Of a stretch of 64,000 nt of DNA, positions 12,791-24,172 are shown piece after piece (position 1 is the first letter of the stretch; each line of letters opens with the position of its first letter). The translations under genes and the position numbers were made by a program. The stretch is taken from positions 5,877,216 through 5,941,215 of the forward strand of contig NC_054752.1 in assembly GCF_018143015.1 (NCBI RefSeq). Direction: 5' to 3'. The notes under the pieces are model-generated. The model was not told the origin of the DNA and ran no database searches. It was given only the letters and a program-made list of their open reading frames with translations. The DNA comes from Lytechinus variegatus (lineage: Eukaryota > Echinodermata > Echinoidea > Temnopleuroida > Toxopneustidae).

Positions 12791-12847
12791 TATGCTGATA
12801 TCTGTATATAGAATAATTGAAGCAGAAAACGGATAAACAGTTAAATA

Positions 12848-13418
12848 TTAAAGGAAATGAAACTTTTGGAACACAGAAAAATCAAAGAAACAGATCAACG
12901 AAAGTTTGAGAAAAACTGAATGAAAAATAAAGTTACGAGCATTTGAAGTTTAGATCAATATTTACATGTAGATCCTCCTGTTGGCAATGCGAGAAAGATG
13001 TATCACATGTGAACAACTTTCCCATTCCTTTTGTGTATATTTTACTTAAAATGCCTATTTTATCACATCTATTTAGTACATCATTAATTCTTTCTATAGG
13101 AGGGCTTGTAATACAGATTTTCAAAGAATATGTTATGAATAAAGAGTTTGTATCACCATAAGAAAGAGGAAAATGAGCCATTTTGAGATTATTTCATAGT
13201 CCACCAAAGGGAAAGTTGTTCACATGTGACATCACACATATCTGTCGCATGGCCAATCGGAGGATCTCCATAGCATTAATGATTGCAATATTCAAATGCT
13301 CATAAATTTCTCATTATTTTTCTGATTTTTCTCAAATTTTCTTTGATCTTATTCTTTGATTTTTCTCTTTCCACACAAGTCTACTTGTTCCTTTTCATTC
13401 CCCTTTAAGCTAAATTCC
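12848..13418. mobile_element. ~570-bp TTAA-ended palindromic element (AATGAAAC subfamily)
   Basis: The left end TTAAAGGAAATGAAACTTTT pairs with the right end ending CATTCCCCTTTAA. Arms of about 230 bp share internal phrases such as TTGGCAATGCGA and TCACATGTGAACAACTTTCCC, inverted on the other side. It has no coding capacity. The copy at 55821-56402 is the same subfamily. Confidence 0.75.
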
Positions 13419-13991
13419 ACACTTACAAGAAGTTTATTGGAATGGATGGAGATTGTAAAAGGATAACGCTTGAAAAATTCATCGAAACCGGGTCTGGTGA
13501 CGTCATGCAATATTCAAATATCTATTTCAGATTTGAAATATCTAAGCTTTTCCTTCTGATGTCATGAACGTTAAAAGTACGGTCTGTGTCCACTTTGAGC
13601 ATAATACTCATCATTATTGCATTAGCAATAAGTTACGATAAAAGAGCTCTACTATAAAACATTTTCATGAAATTCTCTATGGTTTGTCCTTTATTATTTT
13701 TTTAAATACTCTTCTAGCAACATGAAATTCATATTTTCCTATTACTTCAAGTGTGCCTACTTCAGGCAACACCCACTTGTAAAACTAATTAGTTACATCT
13801 TTGGAGAAAGGACTCGAACATGTTTATTAGGCCTACAGTAGGCGAATTGTGATCAGAAGTTATTATTTTGCAGATGTAATGACCTAACATGCCTAAGCCT
13901 ATATGCAATGAAATCTACATCCATTTCTCAATTTTCCAGATAGAGAATAATTCGCCAAGTTTCACCTTGTAAAAAGTGACAGAGCAGAACT

Positions 13992-15020
13992 ATGGAAAAC
14001 GCAACCAACCAGAACCAGAACTGGACGTGGGCACCAGTCTCCTGGGAATGGTGGGAGATCCTCCAACTGATCCTGGCTATCATAGGGATCATTGGAAACT
14101 TCTTAGTGATGATAGTCCTGCTGCGTCCAAGACATCGGCGATGTGCCACCGATACTTTAATTGGAGCTCTGGCAGTCGCTGACTTTCTGACATCTGTCTT
14201 TATCATCCCTCACCAACGTGTAATCAGTCTTCCAGACAACTCAGGTGGACAGGCATACTGTAGGATCATCCACTCGTCGGTACTGATGTGGATATCCATA
14301 TGCGCTTCTATCTTCACGCTCACTACAATCTCCATTGAAAGGTTGGCGGCAGTCAGGTATCCATCGTGTCACCAAGTTTTATTCACGCATACACGTTTAC
14401 CTATCCTCATCATTATTCTGTGGCTTATTGCGGTCGTTATCAACACGTTCAGTCTTTACGTCCACTTTGTCCAAGGTGGAATTTGTGTCACGCAGTTCCC
14501 ATCCTCGGAATTTCAGAAGTTCATTGGGGTGTCCTTATTCATCATCGAGTACGTCGTCCCGATCATCATCATGGTCACGGCCCACTCTATGACGCTGTAT
14601 AGCCTCCGGCGTCGCAGCGAATCGTCAAATGGGAATCAAGGTCAAGAACAGATGGCACCGAAGCTCAAGGAGGCACAACGTCGTGTCCTGCAGATGCTAC
14701 TCATCGTCGTCATCATCTTCATCGTATGCTGGACACCGGATCAGTTTGGCTTCTTGGTGTTCAACCTCGGCGTCGTCGACGTCAACCATCTCTTCAGTCC
14801 TCTCTACAGGTGTTTCGTCATCCTTGCCTTTGCAAACTCCTGCGCTAATCCTTTCATCTACGCTGGGAGGAGCCCAGGTTTCAGGAAAGCATTCTTTCAG
14901 ATGTTTGGAGGGAAGAGTCGCCGATATGGTGCTCATTCGGTCTTTGCGGATTTGATCCACGATAGCAATTCGACCTTTAACGCTACAAGCATTGGTGAAA
15001 TTAGCATGGACAAGATTTAA
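13992..15020 (+). CDS. Class A (rhodopsin-family) G-protein-coupled receptor, peptide-receptor type
   Basis: This intronless 342-codon frame has seven hydrophobic helices. N-glycosylation sequons NAT and NWT lie in the first 12 residues. TM1 has IGNFLVM, TM2 LAVADF, and a Cys before TM3 (AYCRII) pairs with ECL2 (GGICV). The TM3 end SIERLAAVRYP is the DRY-box equivalent with Glu for Asp. TM6 has VCWTPDQF (CWxP switch) and TM7 SCANPFIYAG (NPxxY variant). Intracellular loop 3 is short and basic. The protein would sit in the plasma membrane and couple a ligand to heterotrimeric G proteins. The ligand is unknown; residues favour the peptide-receptor branch over amine receptors because TM3 has no obvious amine-binding Asp. 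The ATG at 13992 gives a proper extracellular N-terminus. A pyrimidine tract ending in AG just upstream (13939) suggests a spliced 5' leader. Single-exon orphan receptors of this kind are abundant in sea urchins. Confidence 0.92.
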   Translation: MENATNQNQNWTWAPVSWEWWEILQLILAIIGIIGNFLVMIVLLRPRHRRCATDTLIGALAVADFLTSVFIIPHQRVISLPDNSGGQAYCRIIHSSVLMWISICASIFTLTTISIERLAAVRYPSCHQVLFTHTRLPILIIILWLIAVVINTFSLYVHFVQGGICVTQFPSSEFQKFIGVSLFIIEYVVPIIIMVTAHSMTLYSLRRRSESSNGNQGQEQMAPKLKEAQRRVLQMLLIVVIIFIVCWTPDQFGFLVFNLGVVDVNHLFSPLYRCFVILAFANSCANPFIYAGRSPGFRKAFFQMFGGKSRRYGAHSVFADLIHDSNSTFNATSIGEISMDKI

Positions 15021-15204
15021 AACAATTGTTTTCATCATGTTCACTTATAGCTCATGCCTACATAATCATAAGCCTTAATATTCCATAGCTATCATTTTGC
15101 CATTTTTCCAAATTCGCTTATTTTTTTCGACGTAATTAAGTAATAATGACGATCGATCATGTTGATATTAGACCTTAAGACAAACCTTATAATGTTGATT
15201 CCTA

Positions 15205-15351
15205 TGTTGCCCCCCCCCCCCCCCCATCTGCTTAATTATACAGTTATGATTTCATGAATTCACTTCGTTTTGGAAAGAAAAATAGTTTGCTTGTTTTTAG
15301 GTTGACGAAGTTAAAGCAAAACAGATAATCGAAACAAGCCCAGAGTAGTAT

Positions 15352-15407
<56 letters not shown>

Positions 15408-15690
15408 TGATGAACCACACGTTATCTGTGTAACTTTATTTTATTTTATATATATATATATAAAATTTTTTTTTTCATAGTCGTTCGTCATGTTCGTCAG
15501 ACTGTCTATTCGGAACTTTTTATACATGTATCCTTAAATCTACCAGCGACGGACAAGTCTCCATTCTCTTCAATCTTTTGCTCCACTTTACTCAGTATCA
15601 GGGGCGGAACTAGGATTTTCCCAAAGGGTGTGTCATTTTTTTTTCAAAGAAATTTGACACCCCTCCCCCCCCCCCCAAAAAAAAAAAAAT
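15205..15690. repeat. Poly-C, (TA)n and poly-C/poly-A low-complexity stretch
   Basis: A poly-C run near 15210, an alternating TA/CATATA run at about 15350-15407, another TATATA block near 15450, and a poly-C/poly-A junction at 15663-15690 preceded by GGGGCGGAACTAGGATTTT. The last phrase matches the transposon-terminus style seen elsewhere in the window beside poly-C tracts. Confidence 0.7.
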
Positions 15691-16034
15691 AAAGAAATAA
15701 AAAATTGCCACTGCTCATTATCATTTAATTTTCTACTTGAATATATTCGGAAGCGGCAAACTTTAACGAGGAAGTTCGTCATGGCAAGATGGTCTTAATA
15801 AAGATTAAAATAATAAAGATAAAATAATAACAAAGGTAAAGTATTGAGAAAAATAATTCTGAAGGTGAGATAAAATCTGACAAAGAATTACAGAGATGCA
15901 AATTTTCTACATGTGATATCACAGTCAAGCAGCTCCTCCGTGAACTGGGTTCAAAAATAAACTGACAAAACTTTACAAAGACACTGCACAAATCCCACTC
16001 GGTCAAAACGAACAATATTTTTACAGAGGCTAGC

Positions 16035-16638
16035 TTTAAAGGGGAATCCAGCCTTGGCCATAAAATGTTGTGTCGGGAAGGAGAAAAATAAATTAAACAA
16101 AATGGTGAAAGTTTGAAAGAAATTGGACAAGAAATAAGAAAGTTATAGCTGCTTTAAAATTCAGATCACTAATACTATGTAGATTTCAAATTGGCAACTC
16201 AGTAAGTAAATTATGACAAGGGGCAAGGACAACTTTCTCATAGGCCATGTACTTTATTATCAGGGATTTATGGTTTTCTCTTAAGTACCCATTCCCCTGG
16301 GGCAGTAATCTAAATATAACCCAGGTAGTATATTGTTTAATGTCCTCATGAAAGGAAAATATAATTTGAAATAAAACTTTTGGGAAAAATGACATTTTAG
16401 CCAAAATGTGTATTGGAGTACATGGAGGAATAGTCCTTGCCTTGCATCACTATGACATCCCATATGTGGCCAATTTGAAGTCTCCATGGGTATAGTGATT
16501 ACCAATATTTACAACTTTTAAAAATTCATAACTTTCTTGATGTTTGTCCAATATTGTTCAAACTTTCACCTATCAACTTGTCTGATTTTTCTTTTCCTTA
16601 TAAAAACAATTTTTTATTTGGGTTGGATTCCCCTTTAA
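16035..16638. mobile_element. ~600-bp TTAA-ended palindromic element (GGGGAATCC subfamily)
   Basis: It begins TTTAAAGGGGAATCCAGCC and ends GGTTGGATTCCCCTTTAA. Shared inner phrases on both arms include a GAAAGTTATAGCT-type block and its inverse near 16520. There is no protein-coding frame. Confidence 0.75.
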
Positions 16639-16842
16639 TAAGATTGGTTTAATTACAGAGAGGCTATGGTCTCGCACCATCTCAACTATTGGTTTCAGGG
16701 TCTAAAGCTACAAAATTGCAAAAGAATCTCCAATGTAAATGAGATGGAATGAAACAAACTCCCCATTTTATCACAGATGTCATACACATGCATGTTTAAG
16801 TGATTGGCTTAATCACATAAACAAAAAGGCTACAGGAAGTTA

Positions 16843-17425
16843 ATGGTCAAGTCCACCTCAGAAAAATGTTGATTTGAATCAATGGAGAAAAATTAGACAA
16901 GCACAATGTTGAAGATTTCATCAAAATCAGATGTAAAATAAGAAAGTTACTACATTTCAAAATTTCGCTTATTTTTAGCAAAAAAGTTATATGAACGAGC
17001 CAATACATCCAAATGAGTCGATGATGTCACTATTTCTTTTGTTTTTTATTGTTTGGATTATACAATATTTTAATTTCACGAATTTGATGATTAGGACCTC
17101 TTTGCCTGAAGCACAAAATGTTAAAATAATGGAATTCCACATGTTCAGGGAGCAATGAAACTTCTTTTCACATGACAATGACGAGAAAATAAAAATATTT
17201 CATATGATAAAATACAAAAGAAATAGTGAGTGATTTCATCAGTTCCCCATTGCATACCGACCGAGATGTGCACATAAATGTGTTTTGTGAAATGAAGTGA
17301 AACTTTAAAATGCCATGACTTTCTTACTTTACATCCGATTTTGATGAAATTTTCAGTGTTATGCATGTTGATTTTTTTTTCTATTTATTCAAATCAGCTT
17401 TTTGTTGGGTGGACTTGTCCTTTAA
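16843..17425. mobile_element. ~580-bp TTAA-type palindromic element (AAGTCCACC subfamily)
   Basis: The left end GGTCAAGTCCACCTCAG and right end GGTGGACTTGTCCTTTAA pair. Both arms carry ATCAAAATC-GATGTAAAATAAG-AAAGT blocks and a TTTAGCAAAA-GTTATATGAACGAGCC block. Further copies lie at 30648-31123, 53033-53505 and 54865-55448. Confidence 0.78.
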
Positions 17426-18402
17426 TTTCCTGTAGCTTCTTTGTGATCGAGCCAATCACTAAAACAGGTAAGTGAAGGACATGCGTAATAAACTTGAAGT
17501 TTGTAAATTCCCATCTCATTGTTGTCTCTCTTCTGCTACCTTGTGACATTAGATTCCCAAACCATGTGGGGGGGGGGGGTAGCCTCAGTTTGCGTTGTGT
17601 TGTAACAATCTTTTTTAATAAGTGGGTTTTCTAAAAACAAATTTAAGTTATTTCAATTTTTTCCGTGGATATGTCGCTAGAAATGTTCTGTAATACCCAC
17701 TGATATATAGATATATAAAATAAATTTTATCTAGCATATTTCATTGAAATGGGAATAGGGGGGAGCTGCTCGCATACAAATTCAAAGAATACATAAATTC
17801 CTTGTTCTTTAATGGATTTTCATCAACCCTTCACCCATACTTATCTAAGACTTTCTGCTTTTATAAAAACCAATTCATCATCAGAATAAACTATTACACA
17901 TTCACTTCCTCTATCAAGAGTCACTTCAATCAAAATTAATTACTTAACTCAATTCAACAATTAATAAAGGGCAAACTTTTACTTCAAAATAAAGATTTTA
18001 TATATATCAAATACAATCAAAGATATTTATAAATTACCATACAATTATAGTCAATAATACATTTTTGGTTTTCTTCCTAATTACATGATGTGGTATATGC
18101 ATTTGTTAAAAAAAACATACAAACAATGAAATTGTTTAATTCACAATCTTGTGCTCCATTAATTCATACCATACAAAAACAATATCACTGTTTTCAAACA
18201 ATTTCGGAAATAAAAATTATAAATGAATACCCTCTTTCTTCCACTGTATTAACCCTGTGTGCCAAGTGTATTAGTGAATAATAACAGTGGAGTGGGCTCC
18301 ACTGTCTATTTTTGTTGAATAAATAATACATGGGCAGCTATTCATGAAACAAGTACTTTTTTTTTTTGAGGGGGTCACTGAATATTGTTATAATCTAACC
18401 AG

Positions 18403-18823
18403 TTTGCTACATAAGCACTTGCCCGATTGCCCAGGGCAAGTTAAATTTAGAGTTTTGCAAGTGTTTGAAGTAAAGACCAAAACTACTTGCCCGACTTAGG
18501 CAAGCAAAATTCTCACAGTAGAATGACCAAAATTAGAGTTGATACGATACTGACTTAATTTTGGTCATGGCAGGCAAGATAAAATCACTTTGGAAAAAGA
18601 AAATGCAATAAAAAAGTAGATCAGTGCATGTCAAAAGAGAAAAAAGGGGTCGATGGTTTATAAAACCGCAAAACTTTCTTTTGAAGATGGTATAGACTTT
18701 TTTCAAGGATTTTTTCGGACAAGTGAAATAGATTTTTGGGCAAGTATATTCCAACTATTCAAAAATTTATTTGCCCAACCGGGCAAGTGCTTCTAAAAAG
18801 TTATGTAGCACCCTGCTAACTAC
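18403..18823. mobile_element. ~420-bp inverted-repeat element with repeated TTGCCC motif
   Basis: The left terminus GCTACATAAGCACTTGCCCG pairs with the right CGGGCAAGTGCTTCTAAAAAG-TTATGTAGCA. Inside, ACTTGCCC or its complement occurs about eight times on both arms. The dense motif repetition near both ends resembles transposase-binding sites. No gene is visible. Confidence 0.65.
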
Positions 18824-19247
18824 AAATATTTGCATCAGACTGGCTGAAAGCACTTAGGTTAAGTCAGTAAATTGGTCCATAGTGAAAATCGTTGACTATT
18901 AAAATGTCATGAAACACTCCACTCTCTGTATGTCCATTTATCCCTGAATAAATCAACTCTTCCTTAAGAGTATCAGCTCCTGATAAAGGCCATTATAGAT
19001 AACTTCAGAATGTTTAATGCTAAAGTTGGCTGAAACATTGTTGTTTGATGTAGGTACATGTAATTTTCTGATCTTAAATAAAGGTTTCATACCCATATAC
19101 TGTATAACCCGACTTAACTGTGAGTGTTCATATTCTGTGGCTGTGTCTCTATCATGCAAGGTGTGAAATAATGGGGCATCCTTACTCCCCCTCCCCCCCC
19201 CAAAAAAAAAAATAATAATAACTAGAATTTAATTCGTCATGCGGACG

Positions 19248-20862
19248 AATTAGGTGGTCTGTCTTTATTCTCGCCATCTTAATCACTATTACCATGTTCA
19301 TGCAGATCAATATAATCTTAATGATAGCAACGGAATGTTCATTATGATGGGATACTTGTGAAAGACGGGAGATGATAAAGCACTGTGAAAAGGGTCTCTT
19401 TGATGTATGACAATATATACATGTGATATGAAAAAAGTAATTATAATCTGTTTTATCTTGCTAAATTTTAACTTTTATACCTTTTAATTATCATAAAGGA
19501 TCATGTAAGAGGTGGCAAAAAGAAAAAAAAATGGAAAAAAAATCATCTTGTTCACCCCAGGACTCGAACCTGCGCCCCTGAGAACACAAGTCAAGTGCGT
19601 TATCCATTGAGCCACGATATTCCCCATTGAGATTACACGTAAGCAATTTTGAGAATTACAATTCCAATTTTGCAAGTGAAAAACGGGCATGATCCCGGCA
19701 TCTGATCAAAAAATGGAGGGCACATTTGCGAAAGCTTAGAATCTCAGCTACAACATATTAAAAGCTCAGGGAAAACTGACAAGAAAAAATGGAGATATGG
19801 CTCACGAAATAGAGGAATGTCGAATCTAGTTTTGGGAAAAAGTCATGTCCCATAGAGATTACACGCAAAATGAGGAAAAATGACATGCCTCTTTTCATCG
19901 CTGTTTTACGCAATGATGCGTTTCTCAAAACGAAAATTCATGTGAACTAAGGAGAAAGAGTACATTCTAAACTACAACATATCGAAATCTGGGCGAAAAA
20001 CGATCTATATTCGAGAAGTTACAACCAAATTTGCATAAATTTAATGACGTCATTTTTTAAAAAATGAAATTTTTAGTTTAGGCGCCATTTTGATGACGTC
20101 ATGATATAATTTAGGGAGTCTAGGGACATTGATGACATAAAATCAAATCTACAACTCATACTCTATCGATATATGAAAAAAAAATCGGGGGTCAATGGAC
20201 TATTTAAAGAGCTACAGTGAATTTGCCTATTTGGCCTATAGTGAGAGCTCGCGCGCACACGTGCTGCAAACTTTAACGGGTGTTAATTTCGTTATTATTG
20301 GTCATAGAGAGCTAAATTGGGTATCAAATTGCTCAGAATTATATTATCAATGCAATGATGTAAAAAAACTGTGTTTTTGCACTGCGTTAAGGCATTACGC
20401 GTGGAAACGTGCGCGCATGCGTGTGCGCGCAAATTTTTGAAATGCTTAGAATGACCTGAAACGTACTCTACTTTGGTCAAAAAATGATTTTGAGCATTTT
20501 TAAAAATTTTGACGCGCGTGTACGCACTCGTCATGACCCTCAGGTGACCTTTGATGACATGACCTGATGAATTATGACCTGAAGTTAATGTGATGTAAAT
20601 ATTGTTAATTTTTGATAATTGATAATGGAGATATGATTGATAATGTGATTTTATAAAATGGCGCCTAGATGACGTCATCATGACCTGATGGCCTTGAAAA
20701 GCTTATTCTGACGTGTCCATGACAGATCCTATAAATGACATGAAATTCAATGAAATTGATTAAGTCTATTTTGAGATAACTTTGCGACAAGAAAATCATT
20801 AAAAATAAATAAGAAAATTCTGACGAAATTAAGAGGTGATCTGTCAAAGACAGACCATCTAA
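19248..20862. mobile_element. ~1.6-kb non-autonomous element with TTAGGTGGTCTGTCTT ends
   Basis: TTAGGTGGTCTGTCTT at the left pairs with AAGACAGACCATCTAA at the right (14 of 16 positions). Internal inverted blocks containing AGGCGCCATTTT with TGATGACGTCA occur near 20085 and 20655. A tRNA-like segment lies within (19548-19620). None of the short frames resembles a transposase. Confidence 0.55.
19548..19622 (-). repeat. tRNA-like sequence (SINE head or tRNA relic)
   Basis: The minus strand has an A-box TGGCTCAATGG and a B-box GGTTCGAGTCC at tRNA spacing. The 5' and 3' acceptor strands do not pair and the anticodon arm is poor, so a functional tRNA is unlikely. Arginine-like tRNA ancestry is possible. 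Confidence 0.55.
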
Positions 20863-21094
20863 TAAATAATGATAAAAAATAATAAATCAATAGATAATGA
20901 TAATGATAATAAAAATAATAAAATATATCTACACATTATATGAATCCCTTCAATATTCCTCAACACTATTATGATCACATGAATCTCCTTTAGTGAATAA
21001 ACTAAGAAATGACCTACATTTATACTGTCAATTATGGTCAATTCCATCACAAAAATCATGATCATATAAACTCATGACTAAATACAATATAACA

Positions 21095-21340
21095 CTAGAC
21101 TACATATAGGCACTTTCTTGGAACTTTCCAAGACATTAGTTTGGAAGCATCATGTTGTAGAGGTTCTGCTTCACACCTTGTAACCAGAACAAGCAATCTT
21201 TTTTTTTCATCTTTTTTCAAGGGCCACAATTCACTACTTCCTGTCTTAATCTGCAATATAGGATAAGCTTTTAACATTGCAATGAATGAGGGTTTTTCCA
21301 CGGCTCCTTTCTGAGATTCCAGAGCTTTTGTTAGGAGCAT
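21095..21340 (-). other. Unassigned 81-codon open frame
   Basis: This frame has ordinary amino-acid composition (charged and hydrophobic residues mixed, motif LKKDEKKRLLVLVTRCEAEP in the middle), and a possible splice acceptor AAATTTTAG lies just upstream on the minus strand. I do not recognise it. A SINE begins directly upstream at about 21350 and no partner exon was found, so it may be a relic exon or simply chance. Confidence 0.2.
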
Positions 21341-21349
21341 TTTGGAGGC

Positions 21350-21660
21350 TAAAATTTACCTGAACCAGACGGTTGTGACGTGGATTCAAATCCCATCTTA
21401 GCCTAGCATCCTTTGGCAAGGCGTCATCCACACGGCACTACTTTCCGGCATGGTGTTGAATGGATACCCAGTAGGATGTGAAAGCCTTTGTAGTATGCCT
21501 AGCAATTGAGTCTTGGAACTCTTGTTCTTGTTGAAATGCTCCCAAGAAAGTGGAGAAGGTGCATACATTGAGGTGATTGAGTGCAAGCACGCCACGATCA
21601 AATGACCGGGGTAATGATAATTACAATGTAAATTGCTTAGAAAAAGTAAAGTGCTATACA
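21350..21660 (+). repeat. tRNA-derived SINE, plus orientation
   Basis: A B-box-like GGATTCAAATCCC is followed by CATCCTTTGGCAAGGCG, a TAGGATGTGAAAGCC block, GATGACCGGGGTAAT-like sequence and an AAAGTGCTATAC tail. The same blocks in the same order occur on the minus strand at 62095-62400, defining one family with two diverged copies here. Confidence 0.65.
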
Positions 21661-22030
21661 TCTATCATTTAGTTTACTTCATTATTTCACTTTACTACAA
21701 GTTCAACTCTCATGTATGTATTGGGTGATTTCAAGTCTGGTCACTGATGTTGATGTTGGAAGCACAATTTGGATTGCTTCCCCAGCTCCAAAATCTACTC
21801 TGAGTTTGGAAAACTGATCCAGATCACATTATTGACATCTTAGCGCGAGAGAGACCTTGCAGGACCTTCTTCATTTTATGTTTGGTGTTATGATTGTGTA
21901 AAAATCAACCTAACATCAACACCAAAAGGTCAACACTGAACTTGAAATCACAGACTATATGCTTGTACCTCAAAGGAGATAAAGGGCAGCACACTGAGCC
22001 CTATATTCTCAATCACATCATACATATATA

Positions 22031-22834
22031 CAGTGCGTCCCAGAATAAACAAAACCGAGATTTAGTGATGATTTATCATAACTTAATCATAAATAAAATG
22101 GACAAATGATCTACCAACGTAAAGCTTAGAATCACCTCTTTCGTCTGATACTACTTAGATTATTCCTCATTCATGCATGAGTGAGCAAAAGCAATTCAAA
22201 GGATGCCAAAAACTCATTTGGCAGGGGGTATCTAAATTTCAAAAGAAAAGTCACATGACTCAAAAGTTCAATATCTGCTCTTTTATTTGATACTTTAATC
22301 ACAAAAAATGGTCAAGAAGTAAAAAAGTTATGATCCCTCGAAATTATGCTTGTATTTCAATAATTTCATTAAATAAACGTGTTTTTACCAGTTTCCCACA
22401 GAAGCTATTGCACGGTAACAAAATAGTAAATGCATGGCTGATCGTCAACAAAACGGAGCGTCGAGTTTGAACGTTAGCCTGTAAAACCTCTTCATTTATG
22501 AAATTATTGAAATTCAAGCCTTATTTCAAATAACCAGAACTTTGTTATTCCTTGACCATTATCTGTAATTGAGGTATCAAATTAAAGAGCAGATATTGAA
22601 CTTTCTAAAATTGCGGTTTTCTTTTTAAAATCCAGATAGGCCCGCCAAGTGACTTTTTGGAATCCCCTTTTCAAATTGTTTTGCTCACTCATGCGTGAAT
22701 GAGAATTTTTTTTTAGTAATTCCAGATGAAAGAGGAGATTCTTTAAAATGGTAGGTAATTTGTCTATTGTATTTGTGATTAAGTTATGATAAATCATCGA
22801 TAAATCTCGATTTCGTTTTTTGTGGGACACACTG
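22031..22834. mobile_element. 804-bp palindromic Tc1/mariner-like non-autonomous element
   Basis: The ends CAGTGCGTCCCA and TGGGACACACTG are flanked by TA on each side (22029-22030, 22835-22836), the target duplication used by Tc1/mariner transposons. Inverted arms extend for about 300 bp. They include a TTATCATAACTTAATCA-type block and CATGCATGAGTGAGCAAAA / TTTTGCTCACTCATGCGTG blocks. No transposase frame remains, so it needs a helper in trans. Confidence 0.8.
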
Positions 22835-23359
22835 TATTATCTGTGCACATGAATAGGGAGTCCATTTTTCAGGATCCCGCCAAATAGTACCATCTTTTGA
22901 GAACATGGGCAATCCCAAGCACTAATTTTTCACGAAAAACATAACAGCATGGATTTTTCATGATACTGAAGAGTAATCTGACAAATTCATTGGAATGTTC
23001 TGTCCAATTCACTCTATCACATCTCAGTTTCATTTTCAGTTTATTATAACTCCCTTAGAAACTTGGCAGGAGAGCATTTTCCTGGTAAATGAAAATCTGA
23101 TATATGACCAATTGCCTACATGTAGGAAACATTTTATGTGTAGGTTAATAAGTCAAAATGGCCGACCTTGACAGACGACAGATATTACTCTCGTGCCTTT
23201 TTATCAACCTTGTGATTATGGATCAAATGCTCTAACCACTGTTCATGGTATTACTTCATTAAAGGGTAAACATAGTACAGTACTCTTTGATGATAAATTT
23301 TTGATGTTTTAGTCCTATTCAATTTTAAAAGTTGCATCATTATAATTTTCATTATATTC

Positions 23360-23615
23360 AGAGGCGGTTCTACAATGTATGTAGGGGACATCCAACCCTT
23401 GCCCCCCTCCACCCCCCCCCCCCTTTGCTAGTCATTGTCATTCATAATCAAGTGAGGACCCCTTTTGGAGGGTTTGCCAAATTTCACCTTGGGAAAAATG
23501 ACCTCTTTGTAGTGAATACGATTTTTGGATTGTCAAATTATCCCTGACATAAATCACCCTTTATGGGGGGATCGTTATTTATTTTTTTAACAAAAATGCC
23601 CCCCCCTGGAAATCC
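23360..23615. mobile_element. Small poly-C-bearing element fragment
   Basis: GAGGCGGTTCTACAATGTATG followed by poly-C near 23400-23425, and at the other end CCCCCCCTGGAAATCCTGTATC around 23602-23625. These resemble the GGGGCGGATCC...GGATTTCC-style termini seen at several other places. Target duplications were not resolved. Confidence 0.4.
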
Positions 23616-24172
23616 TGTATCATCGCCTGATTATATACATCAATTAATATCTAACAACATACTGTCAAGGAGGATGGGTCATTGACCAGTTTTCAAAGAG
23701 ATGGATATACATGTACTGACAGTGTGTACGATTGAAGTACTTGACATTAATGATTATATGACACCAAGATAGATCCTTGGCATTTGATTGGTTGTTTGAT
23801 ATTGATTTTGTCCATTGCACGCGTGCATCCTGACTGCCAGCATCACACGTAAAACCACTCGAGTTTACAGCGCGCATGTTGTAAGTACGCAACATACGCG
23901 ACAATCAATTAACAGAACGAGCTCGCACTGCATGATCATAATTTTTGTGCATCGAAATTGATAGATTTCATATGAAAAATAATCTAGTTTCAAGTGTCAT
24001 ATGAATTAAATATTCATGCAATCGACAGAATACTTTATTCGGTGAAAGATGAAATGAAACTGTCCATGTAACTCGGCTACGCCTCACTGAATGGATCTTT
24101 TCATCTTTCTCCTCATGAAGTATTCTATCCATTGCACTCATAAACATTTATTATTTGTACAATGGAGAAGTT

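Noticed and set aside
14335-14955. Other frames within the GPCR gene
   Set aside because: They are shadows of the receptor frame with Ser- or Arg-rich nonsense composition.
19548-19622. Functional tRNA gene
   Set aside because: A and B boxes are present, but the acceptor stem does not pair and the anticodon arm is poor.
20195-20681. 81- and 128-codon frames
   Set aside because: They lie inside a non-autonomous element, have no recognisable domain, and the codon content follows repeated TGACCT/ATGATG phrases.
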